Assembly (NCBI GenBank): GCA_015227615.1
Contig: JAALGZ010000008.1
Span: forward strand, 1,240,001-1,304,000
Direction: 5' to 3'
DNA length: 64,000 nucleotides
Origin: Labyrinthula sp. Ha
Lineage: Eukaryota > Sar > Bigyra > Labyrinthulida > Labyrinthulaceae
Position numbers and translations under genes: made by a program. This document shows, one piece after another, positions 43,548 to 55,276 of this stretch; position 1 is the stretch's first letter; every line of letters begins with the position of its first letter. The notes beneath the pieces are model-generated. The model was not told the DNA's origin. It saw only the letters and a program-made list of their open reading frames with translations, and made no database searches.

Positions 43548-43689
43548 TTAACGGTATAATGCCTAGCGTTTCTTAACGTAACGTTAAATACGATAGTTAA
43601 CGTTAATTTCCGTTAATAAACGTTTACTAACGTATTTCTTATCGTGAATTATCATTTTTAACGTTAGGAAATCCTAGTTATACCGTTAA
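43548..43689. mobile_element. Foldback MITE-like palindromic element
   Basis: The first 12 bases (TTAACGGTATAA) are the exact reverse complement of the last 12 (43678-43689). The similarity continues inward through most of the ~142 bp, so the whole element can fold into one long imperfect hairpin. The centre is itself near-palindromic around 43590-43645, and the motif TAACGTTA or close variants recurs many times. No coding capacity. A further TTAACGTTA lies just outside at 43727. This structure fits a non-autonomous DNA transposon (MITE/foldback); the parent family is unknown and no clear target-site duplication is seen. Confidence 0.6.
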
Positions 43690-43903
43690 GATGTATGTAC
43701 TCATATTTCCCTTAAGACTAGTATTGTTAACGTTAGGTTATTCTTTCTATTCTGTTGATAGTAATATTTATTTATTCATACAAAATTTTATCAGTTTAAT
43801 TCCAAATACAGTATAAACAAAGATAAATGAATTTGATTGGTTAATTGATTTCAAATAATGAAAATTAAATTTCAAATAATAAAAAATTAGAATCTTAACA
43901 TAA

Positions 43904-46155
43904 ATGATTCTTATTTTACGCAAATTGTGTGTTTTAAAACTATATTCTTTTACAAAGGGTTTGAACAAAAATAAATTAGAAAAATAAAACTAATAAAATT
44001 TTGGTAAAATTGATTTAATATTATTAATGAGTGAACAAGAAATACAAATAAGGACAAATGAAGAAGAAACAGTGTCAGAAAACAGTAGAATAGAAACTTT
44101 AGCACAAACAAGCGAAGAAAAAACTCAAACCGAAACTGTTGATGGCTCTTCATATCCTGATTTTCTTCGTTTTGCTGACGGAGAAATTATATCAGCATCC
44201 AAGAAAGATGCGCGAAAATTCATGAAGCCTTTTTTAACAGAGGATTTATATAAGAAATACTTTCATAAAATCAGAATGACATTTTGCACTTGGCTCAATG
44301 GATTATTTTGTTTTCAGTCTATCCTAGGCTTAAAAAATTTTCAAGCTAAAGGAAGCGAAGCTTTATATGAAGATTATGTGACATTTTTGGAAAAAATATA
44401 ACTCTGCTACAACTGAACAAGAAAAAAAAGAGGTGGAAGAAAGCTGCAAAGAATATTTTCGAAACTGGAATGAATCAGATGTAGAAGAGCTTGGTGAATC
44501 TGATAGTAGACAACATGTTCAAGCTTTGCTCTTAATATTTCTATTCTATCTTCAACAAGTTGCTTTAATTCTTATTGGTGATGTAAAATATCCAGAAGAA
44601 TGGGAAAAGGCAGTAATTTGGTTGAAACAAATATTTTTGCCAAATATTCGTATTAATCTCTCAGTAGCAGATTCTGCAGCTCTTTATTTAGCTTTTTTCT
44701 TGTTTATCATTTTTATTTATCTCTTAGTTTATATAACAGACAAAACAAGATGGGAAGTGTACAATACAGAAAAATATCAAGAGTTAGTATATCTTAGATA
44801 TATATCTCTTTCTTTTACAGGAGTTTTTACTTTGATATCTTTGGTTTTGTTCTTCGTGAAAGTTGAATTTTGGAAAGTTTTTTCAGTACTTTTGGGATAT
44901 TCTTTATTTTGTTACTTATTTCAAAGGTTTATTTCGTACTATCTAATTAATATAATAATTCCATTAGGAGAAAAATGTGGAGATGATGAATTTGATACTT
45001 TGAATAGTTTTTTTGATCGTGCAACAAGACTGCTTGGTATTCTTTCATTTAATCTGATTACACCATTAGCTTCTATTATATTAAGTTTACTCTTGGATAA
45101 TAAAAACTTAGTATTTAAGATTATTTTTTCTGCTTCAGGTTTAATTTTATTAGTTTCAGTATTATATTATTATTGGAAAATAGGACAGGAAGTAAGTTTT
45201 CTGGATAGTGAAGCAGGTCCTCAAAATATCGCTGAAGTTTATGGAAAGAATTTTCAAGCTTACAATAAAGATTTTAGATGGGTGCTTTTATTAACTTTTG
45301 TTGAAAAAATAATATTAGCTATTATAAACAGAGTTTTTACAAGTGAAGATGAATTAATAGGAGGTTGGATATCTCTTGCAATACTTTCTTTAAGTTTTTT
45401 CTTTCTGTATTATTTTCTTCCATATAATACTAAACAATTGAATCAAATAGATATTTTAACACGTTTTAGTAATATTATTATACTTTCTATTGGTATTATT
45501 TTTACAAAAGAAAACTCTTTTTCAGAAAACTTAGCAAATATATTTTTATTTACTATAAGTGGAATAACTTTATTTTATTGGATATTTACTTTTAGAAAAA
45601 CTATTTTTTCTCCTCAAGATTGTTTAAAATATTTTCCACTTTTTATTTGTATTCATTTTCTTTATGGAGGAATAAACAAGTTTTTAGCAAAAAAAACATG
45701 GAAAAATATTAAAACACTTGATGAAGCTAACAAATTTTTACAAAACCGAAAGAAGAAAGGAATCTCAAAATATGAGTGGTCAGCTCTTTCTGCAGATCAA
45801 AAAATTTTATTTCTATACACGTATTTTGATGTTAATCAGATACAGGAACACGATGTAGAAACAACTGAAGATGTAGAACTAAATGTTGCAGAAATGTTTT
45901 CTAGTAATCACTTTGATACAATTTTAGCAGGTAAATTATGTTCCTCAGTCAAGGTTACTAGTTTGAAACTTGAAGCTGTGGTTTTTACTGAGAATTGTTT
46001 CTCCTATATTCTAGAAAGCAATCTATTAGGTAGACTTCGCTGGCTCACTGGTTTATATATATATGATATTGATCTCTCACAAGACTCCAACAAATTTCTC
46101 TTTTTATCTCTATTAAAAGGTGGATTTCGAATACAGAAATTGAAGTTTACTAGCT
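43904..46155 (+). repeat. Right arm of the ~2.25-kb inverted duplication
   Basis: Counterpart of 37961-40200 in opposite orientation. It covers the 3' end of a small upstream frame, the start of the membrane-protein gene and its whole TM core, and ends about 35 bp beyond the start of the LRR-like region. The stretch from about 45005 to 45783 is almost base-for-base identical to the other arm; identity drops sharply at 45783. Confidence 0.85.
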
Positions 46156-47045
46156 GTTTTACTTCTTCTGAATATTTTGAGTTACTTGGGGAGTATTTAT
46201 TAACAAAGACAGATCTTCAGTCTTTTAGTATTGTTGGTTCCTTTGATGGTTCATCTGAAAGTTGCAATATAATACTTCAGTCTCTTAATCCTGAGAAACT
46301 GAATGACCTTCGACTAGATACGAGTACTTTAGATGATAGTCAAATTCCTCTGTTATCTAACTTCTTACAGAGAGCTAGTAATTTAATACATTTGCACGTT
46401 AAATATGAGTTTTCTTCAGAAGAGACGTTGATATATTTTTATGAAATATTTTCCAAAGCCAAGAATAGTGAAAACTTAGATATTGTAGTTCACACTATAG
46501 GACCACAATCGATTTTTGTTGTAAACGAAGAATTATATATGATGTCTATTAATAATATTCATGTTTCGAATATTGATAGTAAAATCAAGGAAATAATTCC
46601 TGAAATAATTCCGGAAACAGTGCTTTTCAACCTCGTAGAGAAGAAGACTTGGTTTTCAATTCCAGAAAACGAGATCATTGACTTTTCTAGACTTACATAT
46701 AAAGCTGCGAGGAAAGGAATTAACTCTATTGTTAGTTATGCTTTATCATTGCTTGACTTAGAAGAAAAGGAAAAGCTAAAACAAAATATTGTTTTAGAAA
46801 AAAATGAAAATTCAATTATAGAGTTAGTTCATAGATATGGATTAAATAGAAAAAAAGAAACAATTGAAGCTATGTATGAGATTTTTGGAGTTGAAGTATA
46901 TTTTAGAGATGAACAAATTGAACAAGAAGAAGAAGGAGAAGAAGAATATTTCTATCCAGATTTGGAAGCTAGTTCTGTTGAGAGCTATTTAAGCTCTTAT
47001 CCATCAATAAACAAGACTACCAAGATATGTTGTCCATTTAATTAG
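44027..47045 (+). CDS. Multi-pass membrane protein with C-terminal LRR-like domain, one frameshift
   Basis: About 1,005 residues if read through. An acidic, Ser/Thr/Glu-rich N-terminus (~60 residues) is followed by a charged helical region and about 11 hydrophobic segments. Examples are LYLAFFLFIIFIYLLVYIT, FSVLLGYSLFCYLFQRF and YFPLFICIHFLYGGINKFL. Next come LRR-like units with regular leucines (DLQSFSIVGSF, LNDLRLDTSTLDDSQIPLLS, NLIHLHVKYEF), an ankyrin-like helical stretch and an acidic tail. One extra base in an A-run near 44390-44397 shifts the frame from 44027-44401 to the frame ending at 47045. The partner copy shows the original reading there (FLKEYNSVTTEQEKK), so an intron is unlikely. 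It may be a sequencing error in a homopolymer or a real mutation. I know no family with this architecture; a sensor or channel is only a guess. Confidence 0.7.
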
Positions 47046-47382
47046 AGTCCTGTTTTTAAGTAGTCTAAATTTTTCCAAATGAAAGAAACTAAAGTAGGAA
47101 ATATAGTTAAATATCTTTCTCTTTCTATCTAAAAGTTTGTATACATAAAAGCAAACTTGTACTTTATAAAATATTAAGAAATCGAGAACTTGTTTTCTAG
47201 TTCAAAACAATAATACAAACTATTCAGTTCATCTATAAGAGTATATTTATCTTCTTTTGTATATATAATTTGAAGAATATACTCAAGAAGAGTAATGAGA
47301 AAGCAAAACTTAAGTCAAATAAAAGTGTACTTACTGATCTTGACTATATTTTCGATACTAGACGATATACTTACATAGCGAA
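47046..47382. other. Shared 3' region between convergent genes
   Basis: A 337-bp AT-rich spacer holding the 3' UTRs of the membrane/LRR gene (+) and AMT (-). On the plus strand it contains TGTATATA (47259-47266). This is the sequence predicted to be bound by the window's own Pumilio protein, 214 bp after the LRR gene's stop. Confidence 0.4.
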
Positions 47383-48777
47383 TTAAGACATATTCTCATA
47401 CGCTGCAGCTCCATGCTCATGTGCATCAACATTCTTTTGCTCATCAGCATCTAACTTCAATAATCCAGCAACTTTGAGAACAGCAAACATTAATATTGCA
47501 AAAGCAGAAACCCAAGCAATTATACTTGCAGCTCCAAGAAGCTGCCAAGATAATAGTGCTCCTACATTAGTATCACATTCTCTACTAGAGTATACTGAAA
47601 AAATTCTATCTGAATCTCCAAACAAAGCTACTGCAATTAATCCCCATAATCCACAAAATCCATGTACAGCTACTGCACCAACTGGATCGTCTACATTAAT
47701 AGCTTCTACAGCTTTACTTCCAAGCACATAAACTAATCCTGAAATTACACCTGTAAGCACAGCAAGTCCAGGGTTGATTACAGCACATCCTGCAGTGATT
47801 CCAACAAGTCCTCCAAGTACACAATTCAAAGCAACTGTCAAATTCCAATGTCCTTCTACAAGTCTGCTATATACCATTCCAATTAAACAAGCAGCAGATG
47901 GAGAAACAGTTGTAGTAACAGCAACATGTCCAGCTAAAACACCGTCCCAAACAAGAGTTGAGCCACAGTTAAATCCATACCATCCAAACCATAGAAAAAA
48001 GGTTCCCATAGTAGCAAGAGCAAAATTATGTCCTCTAAAAAGTTCCTTATTCTCAATCCAACCAGATCTTGGTCCTAGAATTAAAGCACCCCAAAATGCA
48101 GCTACTCCACCTGTCATATGCACAACTCCTGATCCAGCAAAATCGAGAACTCCACAAGGTAAAGTCTCACCTGCTTCAAAAGTAAATAGATCTTCCACTG
48201 GAGTAAATCCACTTAACCATCCTCCTGTTGCCCAGATCCAGTGACTTACAACTGGATAAACAAATACAGTTAGAACAACTGCAACAATAAAGTATCCCAT
48301 TAACTTAATTCTACCTGCTACAGCTCCGGAAACAATTGTAGCTGCAGTTGCAGCAAACACCATCTGAAAAAACCAAAGTGCTTTTACATCATCTCCTACT
48401 CTCCCAGCAAAGTTCCCAATCCCGATGAAATCATTCTGGGAGCCTACAGAGTCTTCACCATAAGCAAAAGCAAATCCAAAGAACCAATAGGAAAGTGCGC
48501 CAATTGAGATAGTCGAGATATTCTTGAACATAATATTCGCCACACTTGTTTGACGTACACTTCCAGCTTCTAACATGGCAAATCCAGCGTGCATGAAAAA
48601 TACAAGTGCTCCACAAAGTACCATCCAAAGTCCATCTCCATCGCTTTGAGCAGCCGCAGCGCCGTCGATTTCAGCTTGGATAAGTGCTCTTATTTCTGTA
48701 GCATTAAGAGAAGACATTGTTTTATCGTAATCTGTAGTTGTCGATAAAGTTTTTGCTTTGTTTTGCTGTTTGTTCAC
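47383..48777 (-). CDS. AMT1: Ammonium transporter (AMT1/Amt type)
   Basis: A 464-residue single-exon protein with about 11 TM segments. It carries the Amt signature DFAGSGVVHMTGG (212-224) with the conserved Asp212. The twin pore histidines are at His220 (VHMTGG) and His372 (AVHGFCGLWG). DDPVGAVAVHG, GALILGPR and AGSVRQTSVANIMFKN are also classical. The N-terminus starts with ~20 extra polar residues; a second Met at residue 21 (MSSLNATEIRALI) is an equally good start and gives the usual length. Amt proteins form trimers in the plasma membrane and take up ammonium at low concentration. The C-terminal tail is short and acidic and lacks the long regulatory tail of plant AMT1. Codon use resembles its neighbours, so recent transfer is not indicated. 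Confidence 0.95.
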   Translation of the reverse strand: MNKQQNKAKTLSTTTDYDKTMSSLNATEIRALIQAEIDGAAAAQSDGDGLWMVLCGALVFFMHAGFAMLEAGSVRQTSVANIMFKNISTISIGALSYWFFGFAFAYGEDSVGSQNDFIGIGNFAGRVGDDVKALWFFQMVFAATAATIVSGAVAGRIKLMGYFIVAVVLTVFVYPVVSHWIWATGGWLSGFTPVEDLFTFEAGETLPCGVLDFAGSGVVHMTGGVAAFWGALILGPRSGWIENKELFRGHNFALATMGTFFLWFGWYGFNCGSTLVWDGVLAGHVAVTTTVSPSAACLIGMVYSRLVEGHWNLTVALNCVLGGLVGITAGCAVINPGLAVLTGVISGLVYVLGSKAVEAINVDDPVGAVAVHGFCGLWGLIAVALFGDSDRIFSVYSSRECDTNVGALLSWQLLGAASIIAWVSAFAILMFAVLKVAGLLKLDADEQKNVDAHEHGAAAYENMS

Positions 48778-49425
48778 GTGCAGATAACTTTTGTTCGAAG
48801 ATACAGTTTAGAAGTTATTCTTCAGTACGGAACTGGGTGAAAACTAGGCTTTTGATTGGTTAAATTCTTGAAAATGGAATATGATTGGATATACCAATGA
48901 TTTCGCGAGTGGGCGAAATCGCTGTATAATCAAAGTTTGAAGTGATGACGCAGAGCGAATAGGAAACGTTTATTTTGGGGGATATTATAGGATGAATATA
49001 TTTTGGGCAAGATCTTATTTTGATCTGGGTATTCCATTTCTTATAGTCATTCGAGGTAGTTCTTGTTAGTATGCTTGAATTAACGGTAGGATGAAGTTTT
49101 TATGTTGTTCATAGCCTGTTGAATTAGTGCCGGTAAGTTGATTGTGGTAAGTGTTAAATTTATGAGATGGTTAACATTGTCGCTGCTTTACTCTTGTGTA
49201 AAGCTTAACTCACACATGTTTGGGGAACAAGCTGCAGGTAGATAGAAAAAGTATATATATGAATACCGTAGAATGAGAACAGAAACAAACAAAAGTATAC
49301 TTCAAAAAACTATTAATAGGAAAAAGTGTTCTCTATTAAAACTTCGTGCTCCCAGTGAATAAGAAGGAAAGAATCACAGTTCTGTTTGTGTCATTAATCA
49401 AAGGATTGTTCTTGTCCAAAGCCAA
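48778..49425. other. Intergenic stretch upstream of AMT
   Basis: About 0.65 kb containing the AMT promoter and the 3' end of the next gene. It is somewhat less AT-rich near 48880-48970. No regulatory motif (such as clear paired GATA sites) is convincing. Confidence 0.35.
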
Positions 49426-50310
49426 TTACATACCTCTTTCATTCTCTACTCCTGCTACAACCGTATTCCCAAATATTTCACTCAACTCAACTGGACAGTC
49501 CATCTCAAACGTTCCTCCATTAATCCCTTCAATGTCCACTTCAAAGCCCAAATACTCCACAGAAAGATCAACTAGAACTTCTGCCTGAAAGGGTGTACCC
49601 AATAAACAGGATCTAGTAAATGCCAAGGTAGTCACACCAGTTTCATCTTGATCAAAATCAATATTTATATCAAGAACAGCAACAGAGGTATCCTGAGCAG
49701 CTATATTAACTGGTTCTCGGAGAAAACCTTGTGCTTCTAAACCACCTTCAAGGACAATTACCGCATCAGCCTCTTCTAATCGAATATCAAGATAATTTTC
49801 ACTAGCAAAATTGATAGGAATAGAAAAATCTATTGAATTAAGACTTGCAGAACCAACCTCTATATTTTCTGTATCTGCTTGGAAATCGGGAACCCTGGGA
49901 AATACAAAGAAAATAATAATTCCAAGGAGAAGCAATAGTAATATGAGAACCAAAATACAATACTTGCTAAAGCAGCAGCAAGTTTTATTCTTTTTTTTCT
50001 TTGTTTTTTCAGCTTCTTCTTTATTAACTGAAGTTTCCAAGGACATCAACTCTTTTGCTTCTTTTGGTTGTCGAACTGTACGGAAAGACCTATAAATCTT
50101 GTTTAAACTCATTTCAAACTTTTTGGTTGTAGGTGAGTTTTCAGAACGTTGGTTCAATTGTGAGGCATCATTCTGTTGAGTGTAAATGTACTTTGAATTT
50201 TGTGTTTGAGTTTTACTGCTTTCTACAAAAGGAGGTGGTTGGACGTAAGATTGAGGATTGTTTATTTGATTTAGAAAAGGTAGTTTATTATTATATTTCT
50301 TATCATTCAT
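49426..50310 (-). CDS. LEA-2/NDR1-HIN1-like type II membrane protein
   Basis: A 294-residue single-exon protein. A ~110-residue Asn/Gln/Ser-rich cytosolic part ends in a Lys-rich run and CCCFSKYC, whose cysteines could be palmitoylated. One TM anchor follows (about 118-137, a long Leu/Ile run). The remaining ~150 residues form a beta-rich domain: INFASENYLDIRLEEADAVI, then VNIAAQDTSVAVLDINIDFD. This is the arrangement of the WHy/LEA14 beta-sandwich, as in NDR1/HIN1-like proteins. In plants these act at the plasma membrane in stress and defence; whether that holds here is unknown. Assignment rests on topology and strand pattern, not a diagnostic motif. Confidence 0.55.
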   Translation of the reverse strand: MNDKKYNNKLPFLNQINNPQSYVQPPPFVESSKTQTQNSKYIYTQQNDASQLNQRSENSPTTKKFEMSLNKIYRSFRTVRQPKEAKELMSLETSVNKEEAEKTKKKKNKTCCCFSKYCILVLILLLLLLGIIIFFVFPRVPDFQADTENIEVGSASLNSIDFSIPINFASENYLDIRLEEADAVIVLEGGLEAQGFLREPVNIAAQDTSVAVLDINIDFDQDETGVTTLAFTRSCLLGTPFQAEVLVDLSVEYLGFEVDIEGINGGTFEMDCPVELSEIFGNTVVAGVENERGM

Positions 50311-50541
50311 AATTTTTCACTTTACACTTTAATTCAGAGTTTTATTTCGTTTATTTCGTATTGTATTTATTGTATTGGTGTTAGTACAACTCTGATTTTA
50401 TCTTGAAACTTGAGTATTGTATCTTAATTTTTATTAATAATTATTTTTATTTAATCACTCTTTTTCTTTCATCACGTAATCTCTTTGTCCTTGATCATAT
50501 AGTTTTTATTTCTGTCCTTCCGAAGATATTTTGATCTTTAG

Positions 50542-50546
50542 GTATT
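50542..50546. repeat. 5' target-site duplication (GTATT)
   Basis: GTATT directly precedes the 5' LTR and recurs at 55415-55419 directly after the 3' LTR, as expected for a 5-bp copia-type insertion. Confidence 0.8.
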
Positions 50547-50684
50547 AGTTAGCATTTACAGATTTACAAGTTACAATTGGATATATATTTTGGGTAATTA
50601 TCAATTAACTACTAAGACACAATACATAATACAAGAAATACTTTTAAATACTTACATTTTACACATTTATACTAGATATTCACT
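50547..50684 (+). repeat. 5' LTR of the copia element
   Basis: 138 bp, matching 55277-55414 base for base by eye. The outermost bases are AGT...ACT, an inverted terminal trinucleotide in place of the usual TG...CA. This boundary is fixed by the flanking GTATT duplication. Confidence 0.9.
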
Positions 50685-53600
50685 TGGTTGCGACTGGCAA
50701 ATGGTCCTCTACACTGTTAGATTTAAGGACAATACTATTCTCCCTCAAACTACGAAAGCTGCGAAGTTAATTCTCTCTGACGCACTCAAAAATAAGGTTT
50801 TGGATTTGAGAACGCAAGAAAACTTCATCACACTCAAGAGGTTCATTGAGCTGTACATTAAGCAGCTGAATCTTACCTGCGTAGAGTCTACTTACTCAAG
50901 TGATGGAACAGTAGTGGAAAACACAGAAAAAGCTGGTGAAGCTGTCCAACTGAACAAAGTCTGCAGAGAAAAGGGAAGAAAACACTTGGACTTACTGGTG
51001 GACTCAATCAACCCAGAGCAACTTCCTGACTTTTCAAATGCTACGAAAACAGACTACTTTGTCCTTTCCGAAGATGCGGACGAATTCATTTCTGATCATT
51101 TGATCACATTCTTTCCCGAACAAATTGACTACCTTACAAGTCTCACCTACCCTTAAAGACTCAACAAAATCATTCGAACTCTAGGTCGCAGCTTTTACCT
51201 GTCACGTGACACGCAACTTTCTGCAATCTTTTCAACTTTTATGAACTTAAAATGGAAAAACGAAGAAAGTCTAATGGATTTCAATCAAAAATTCGACAAA
51301 GCTCTAACCTTCTGTACACAACATGGAATTTTTACGAAGATGCTGGACCAGGTGATGATTTACGTTGCAAAGATCAAAGAAAAGCGAACAAGCAACAACA
51401 TTCTACTTTCCACACTTACTAACCTAGACTTAACAAGCATTGAAAAACTTAACACCGTTCAGTCTCAAATCTCTTCTAAGGTCTACGCACACGATCCCAG
51501 AGACATTTTACCACATGATGAAATTCTTACAGTAAGCTACACAAACAACCAATCTAACATTCAAAAGAGCTCAAATAACTTTAGACTTCTACAAAACACC
51601 TGCGTCTTGTGTGGTGAAAACTTTTCCAACGGATTCAACAACCATTACAGGAGTTGCAAAGCAAAGGGAAACACATGCTCATGTGGAAGAAGTAACCATT
51701 TGGAAAGCGTTTGTACCAGATTTGCCAGTGAAAGAAGGTTTCTACATAGTTTTAAAAACAGGAAAAACAGAACACCAAAAACTTTCAACAACACAGGAAA
51801 ACAAACTCAATCCTCGAATGCAGCAACTTACGTCACATAAGACAAACCACTTGTAGCTCCTAAAACATTCGTCACTTTCTTTACAAACAAATATACCTCC
51901 CAATCTTACCTGGATGAAAAAAATGTCAAGAACTCACAAACAGGAGGACAAAATTTGGCCTCTTGTGTCATTGACACTGGTTCTAGTTGCAATGTTTTTA
52001 ACGACCCGTGCTTCTTTACTCATCTAAACCTTTACAAAAACGAAAACACGATTCAAGCTTTGAAAAACAAAGTAATGATCACTGGTGTTGGAACAGTTCA
52101 GATCAAATTTTCTGACACTACAAGATCTCTAACACTTCCAGCTTACTACATCAAAGATGCAGAAACATGTTTACTTTCAAACAAGCTCCTCTACCAGTTG
52201 GGATGCAACATCAACTACGATCCTTCACATGGATCGATCAAGTTTGCAAATGAAGAGCACAGCAAGCTTCAGAACATTAATGGCATCAGTAAAGCTTGGA
52301 TTGAACACAGCACGGATCCTTGCTACACAACCCTGGATCATTCACCAGACTCGATCTGGCACTACAGGTTCATGCATGCATCAACAAACAAAGTTTCTCA
52401 CCTTGGGCTTTTTGAAAATGAAAAATTTACTAGCGCGGACTGTGAAACATGTGCCTTAACTAAGATGAGACGAATGCCTTTGAAAACTGATTCGTTCCTT
52501 AAGACTAAGGCACGGAAGAAAAATCAGGTTTGGCATTTGGACCTGCTGCTACCAAGCAGGCACCACGCAGGATGCATGTTGGTGGTTGCTGATCAATTTA
52601 CTCGATGGATTTGGACATCGTTTTCACTCTCAACCAAATCATCTGACTTGAAACACAGCTTTTACAATTTACTTAGCCAGGCAAAAACAAGTTGCAATCT
52701 CCTTGTTTTAGACAGACTAACTGGATTTTTAACTACAGAATTTCTTAGCACACTTCATGAATACAAAATCCGTTTTAAACTTGCAACTCCGGAAAGACAT
52801 GGAGAAACAAATGGTTTAGCAGAACGTTCAATTCTTTCACTTAGAACACTTGCTAGATCTGCACTTAAATACTCAAAACTCTCCACTGAATGGTGGAAAT
52901 TTGCTGTCAACTACGCTTCCTTTGTTAAAAACATATTACCTCGCATCGCCTTGGAAAATTTAACACTTTTTGAAGTCTTTCATGGGTACAAACCAAAGCT
53001 CCAACATGTAAAAGTTTTTGGATGTTTAGCACACAAAATCGTGCCTTCTCAGCAAAGAAAAGACAAATTCAATGATGTTTCAATTCCATTGATTTTTCTT
53101 GGCTTCGATCCACTTGGCTCTTTCCTTACTTGTATCTTACTAAACAAGAGAACAAAAAGAATCTCACATGCACAATTACAAGACATTCATTTCGTAGAAA
53201 CTAAATTTCATGATTCAATTTCAAGAGCAGAAAAGTTACCATTGATTAAAATTTCAAAACATTCAATGAATCTTTACGAAACTGACTCTACAGAGAGTAG
53301 TGGCTCTGATGATGATTCAACCACAGAACCAAGTCATTCTCTAAACTTTGAAACTAGCAAGTCTAGTTCTACACCAGAGGAAACCAATCCTCCAGAAGAT
53401 GACGAAGAAACACCCGCAACTGCACCTGTCGAATCTAGCAACTTAGACACTGAAGGTACGCAACAACACCCGATCTTCAAACAATCACACTCTCGAACGG
53501 GAAGAACACTTAAGCTTTCAAAACGATTTGAAAACTCCTTAAACTACTTTGTTTACGAAACTTCAGAGTCAAAGAAACACAAGATTAAAAATTGAACTAC

Positions 53601-55276
53601 TAGACAAAGGGAAAAGCTAAAAGAAATGATTTTAGATTCAAAACTTAAGCAACACCCGAGAATGTACAAAGACCTCGCCAATAACCCGTAAAAGGAAGAG
53701 TACGACAAAGCAATTCAGAAGGAGCTTCAGCACATGCATGCTAGAAGTGTTCTTAGCATCGTGAAACGCTCGGAAATTTACACAAATGACGAAGTTGAAA
53801 AATTGATCTTTGTTTTGACAAGAAAAAGAAGTGGTCTAGCAAAAGCTCGACTTGTCTTCAACGGACGTCATCAAAAGTACAAACTTCAAGCAGACTACTC
53901 TTCTCCTACTCTACACCTAGACAGCCTTGCAACAGCTCTAACTCTAGCTGCTCAACAGCAATTTTCATTCAGAACAGCAGATGTAGAAGCTGCTTTTCTC
54001 TACGCACCTCTACCAAAAGATGTTAAACTTTTTGCAGAAATTCCTGAAGGACATCCTGACTTCTCACTTAGAAAAGATCACGTCTTACTAATTAAAAGAA
54101 ACCTCTACGGGTTACGTGAGGCACCACTAATTTGGTGGAATCATTTTTCAAACATCATGAAAACATCACTCAAACTTAACCAATCACAGTACGATGAGTG
54201 TGTTTTCTTTGGAAAAGACATCTACATTCTTTCTTACGTTGACGATTTACTTTTACTGGGTACTCTCGCTAGAATTCAACATTGCACTCAAGCACTCAAG
54301 AAACATTTCAAGTTAAAAACTACTGAAATTAACCAAACAGTTGACTTCCTTGGTTGCGTGATTGAGAGAGATGAGCTTGGAAACTACTACCTTCAACAAG
54401 AAAGCTACTTGCGCAAGACTTTAAACAAATTTCAAACTTTCATCAAAATCTCTAACATTCCGATTCAATCTGATTTTGACACACAACCAGTGGAAAAACT
54501 TAAAGACAAAGTGCCTTTTCGAGAGTGTTTGGGTAGCTTAGGCTTTTTGAGACACACCAGGTTGGACATTTTGTTAGCTCTAAGTAAGATTGCAACTGGA
54601 TCTACTGAACCATCAGTTAAACACTGGATTGCACTTCAAAGCCTACTAGGCTACTTACAACAGAATCAATCTTTCAAAAGAACCTTCAGAATGGAAACAA
54701 TTACTAAATTTCATCAAATTGTTGCTGTAGTTGACGCCTCTTTTGCAACTAACGCAATTTCTAGAAGATCAACTTCAGGTAGGTACCTCTACCTTGACAG
54801 CACTTTAGTTTCTGCACATGCTTCAAACCAGGCAATCATTGCTACTTCTGCTCCTAATGCAGAGCTTTACGAAGTCTACAGAGCAACTAAACATCTACTT
54901 TACATTCAAGGCTTAGTTACTGAAATGACAAATTCAAACGCAAAGCTCGGCATTCTTACTGATTCAGCATCAACTGTAAAGACATTACAAAGACCTTTAA
55001 CACTAAGGTACAAGTTTGCAGCAGTACAGGTAGCATTCATTAAGTCTCATCTCAAAAATTCTAACCTGACTGTTGCCTACATCTCAAGACAGTTCAATTT
55101 TTCAGATGCTCTGACTAAACCTTTGGAATTTAAAACATTTAATAAGTTTTGGGAAGCTGCAACTTCAAAATTTCAATGGAAACATACTTTAATCTAACTT
55201 ACGACACAAATTAGGTTTTTTTTTTAATGGTTTTACCTTTTTTTACCTAATCCCCGTTTACATTTTGCGGGCACGG

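Noticed and set aside
44220-44445. Explaining the right copy's frame break by an intron starting at GTGAC (near 44377)
   Set aside because: The partner copy codes through the same place with conserved residues (YNSVTTEQEKK), and the right copy preserves them in the shifted frame, so a one-base indel is simpler.
47474-48244. Two plus-strand frames of 85 and 156 codons
   Set aside because: Antisense of the AMT gene with Pro/Thr-rich shadow composition.
47383-48777. AMT as a recent bacterial transfer (single exon, clean motifs)
   Set aside because: Most genes here are single-exon and codon choice matches neighbours; eukaryotic AMT1 genes look the same.
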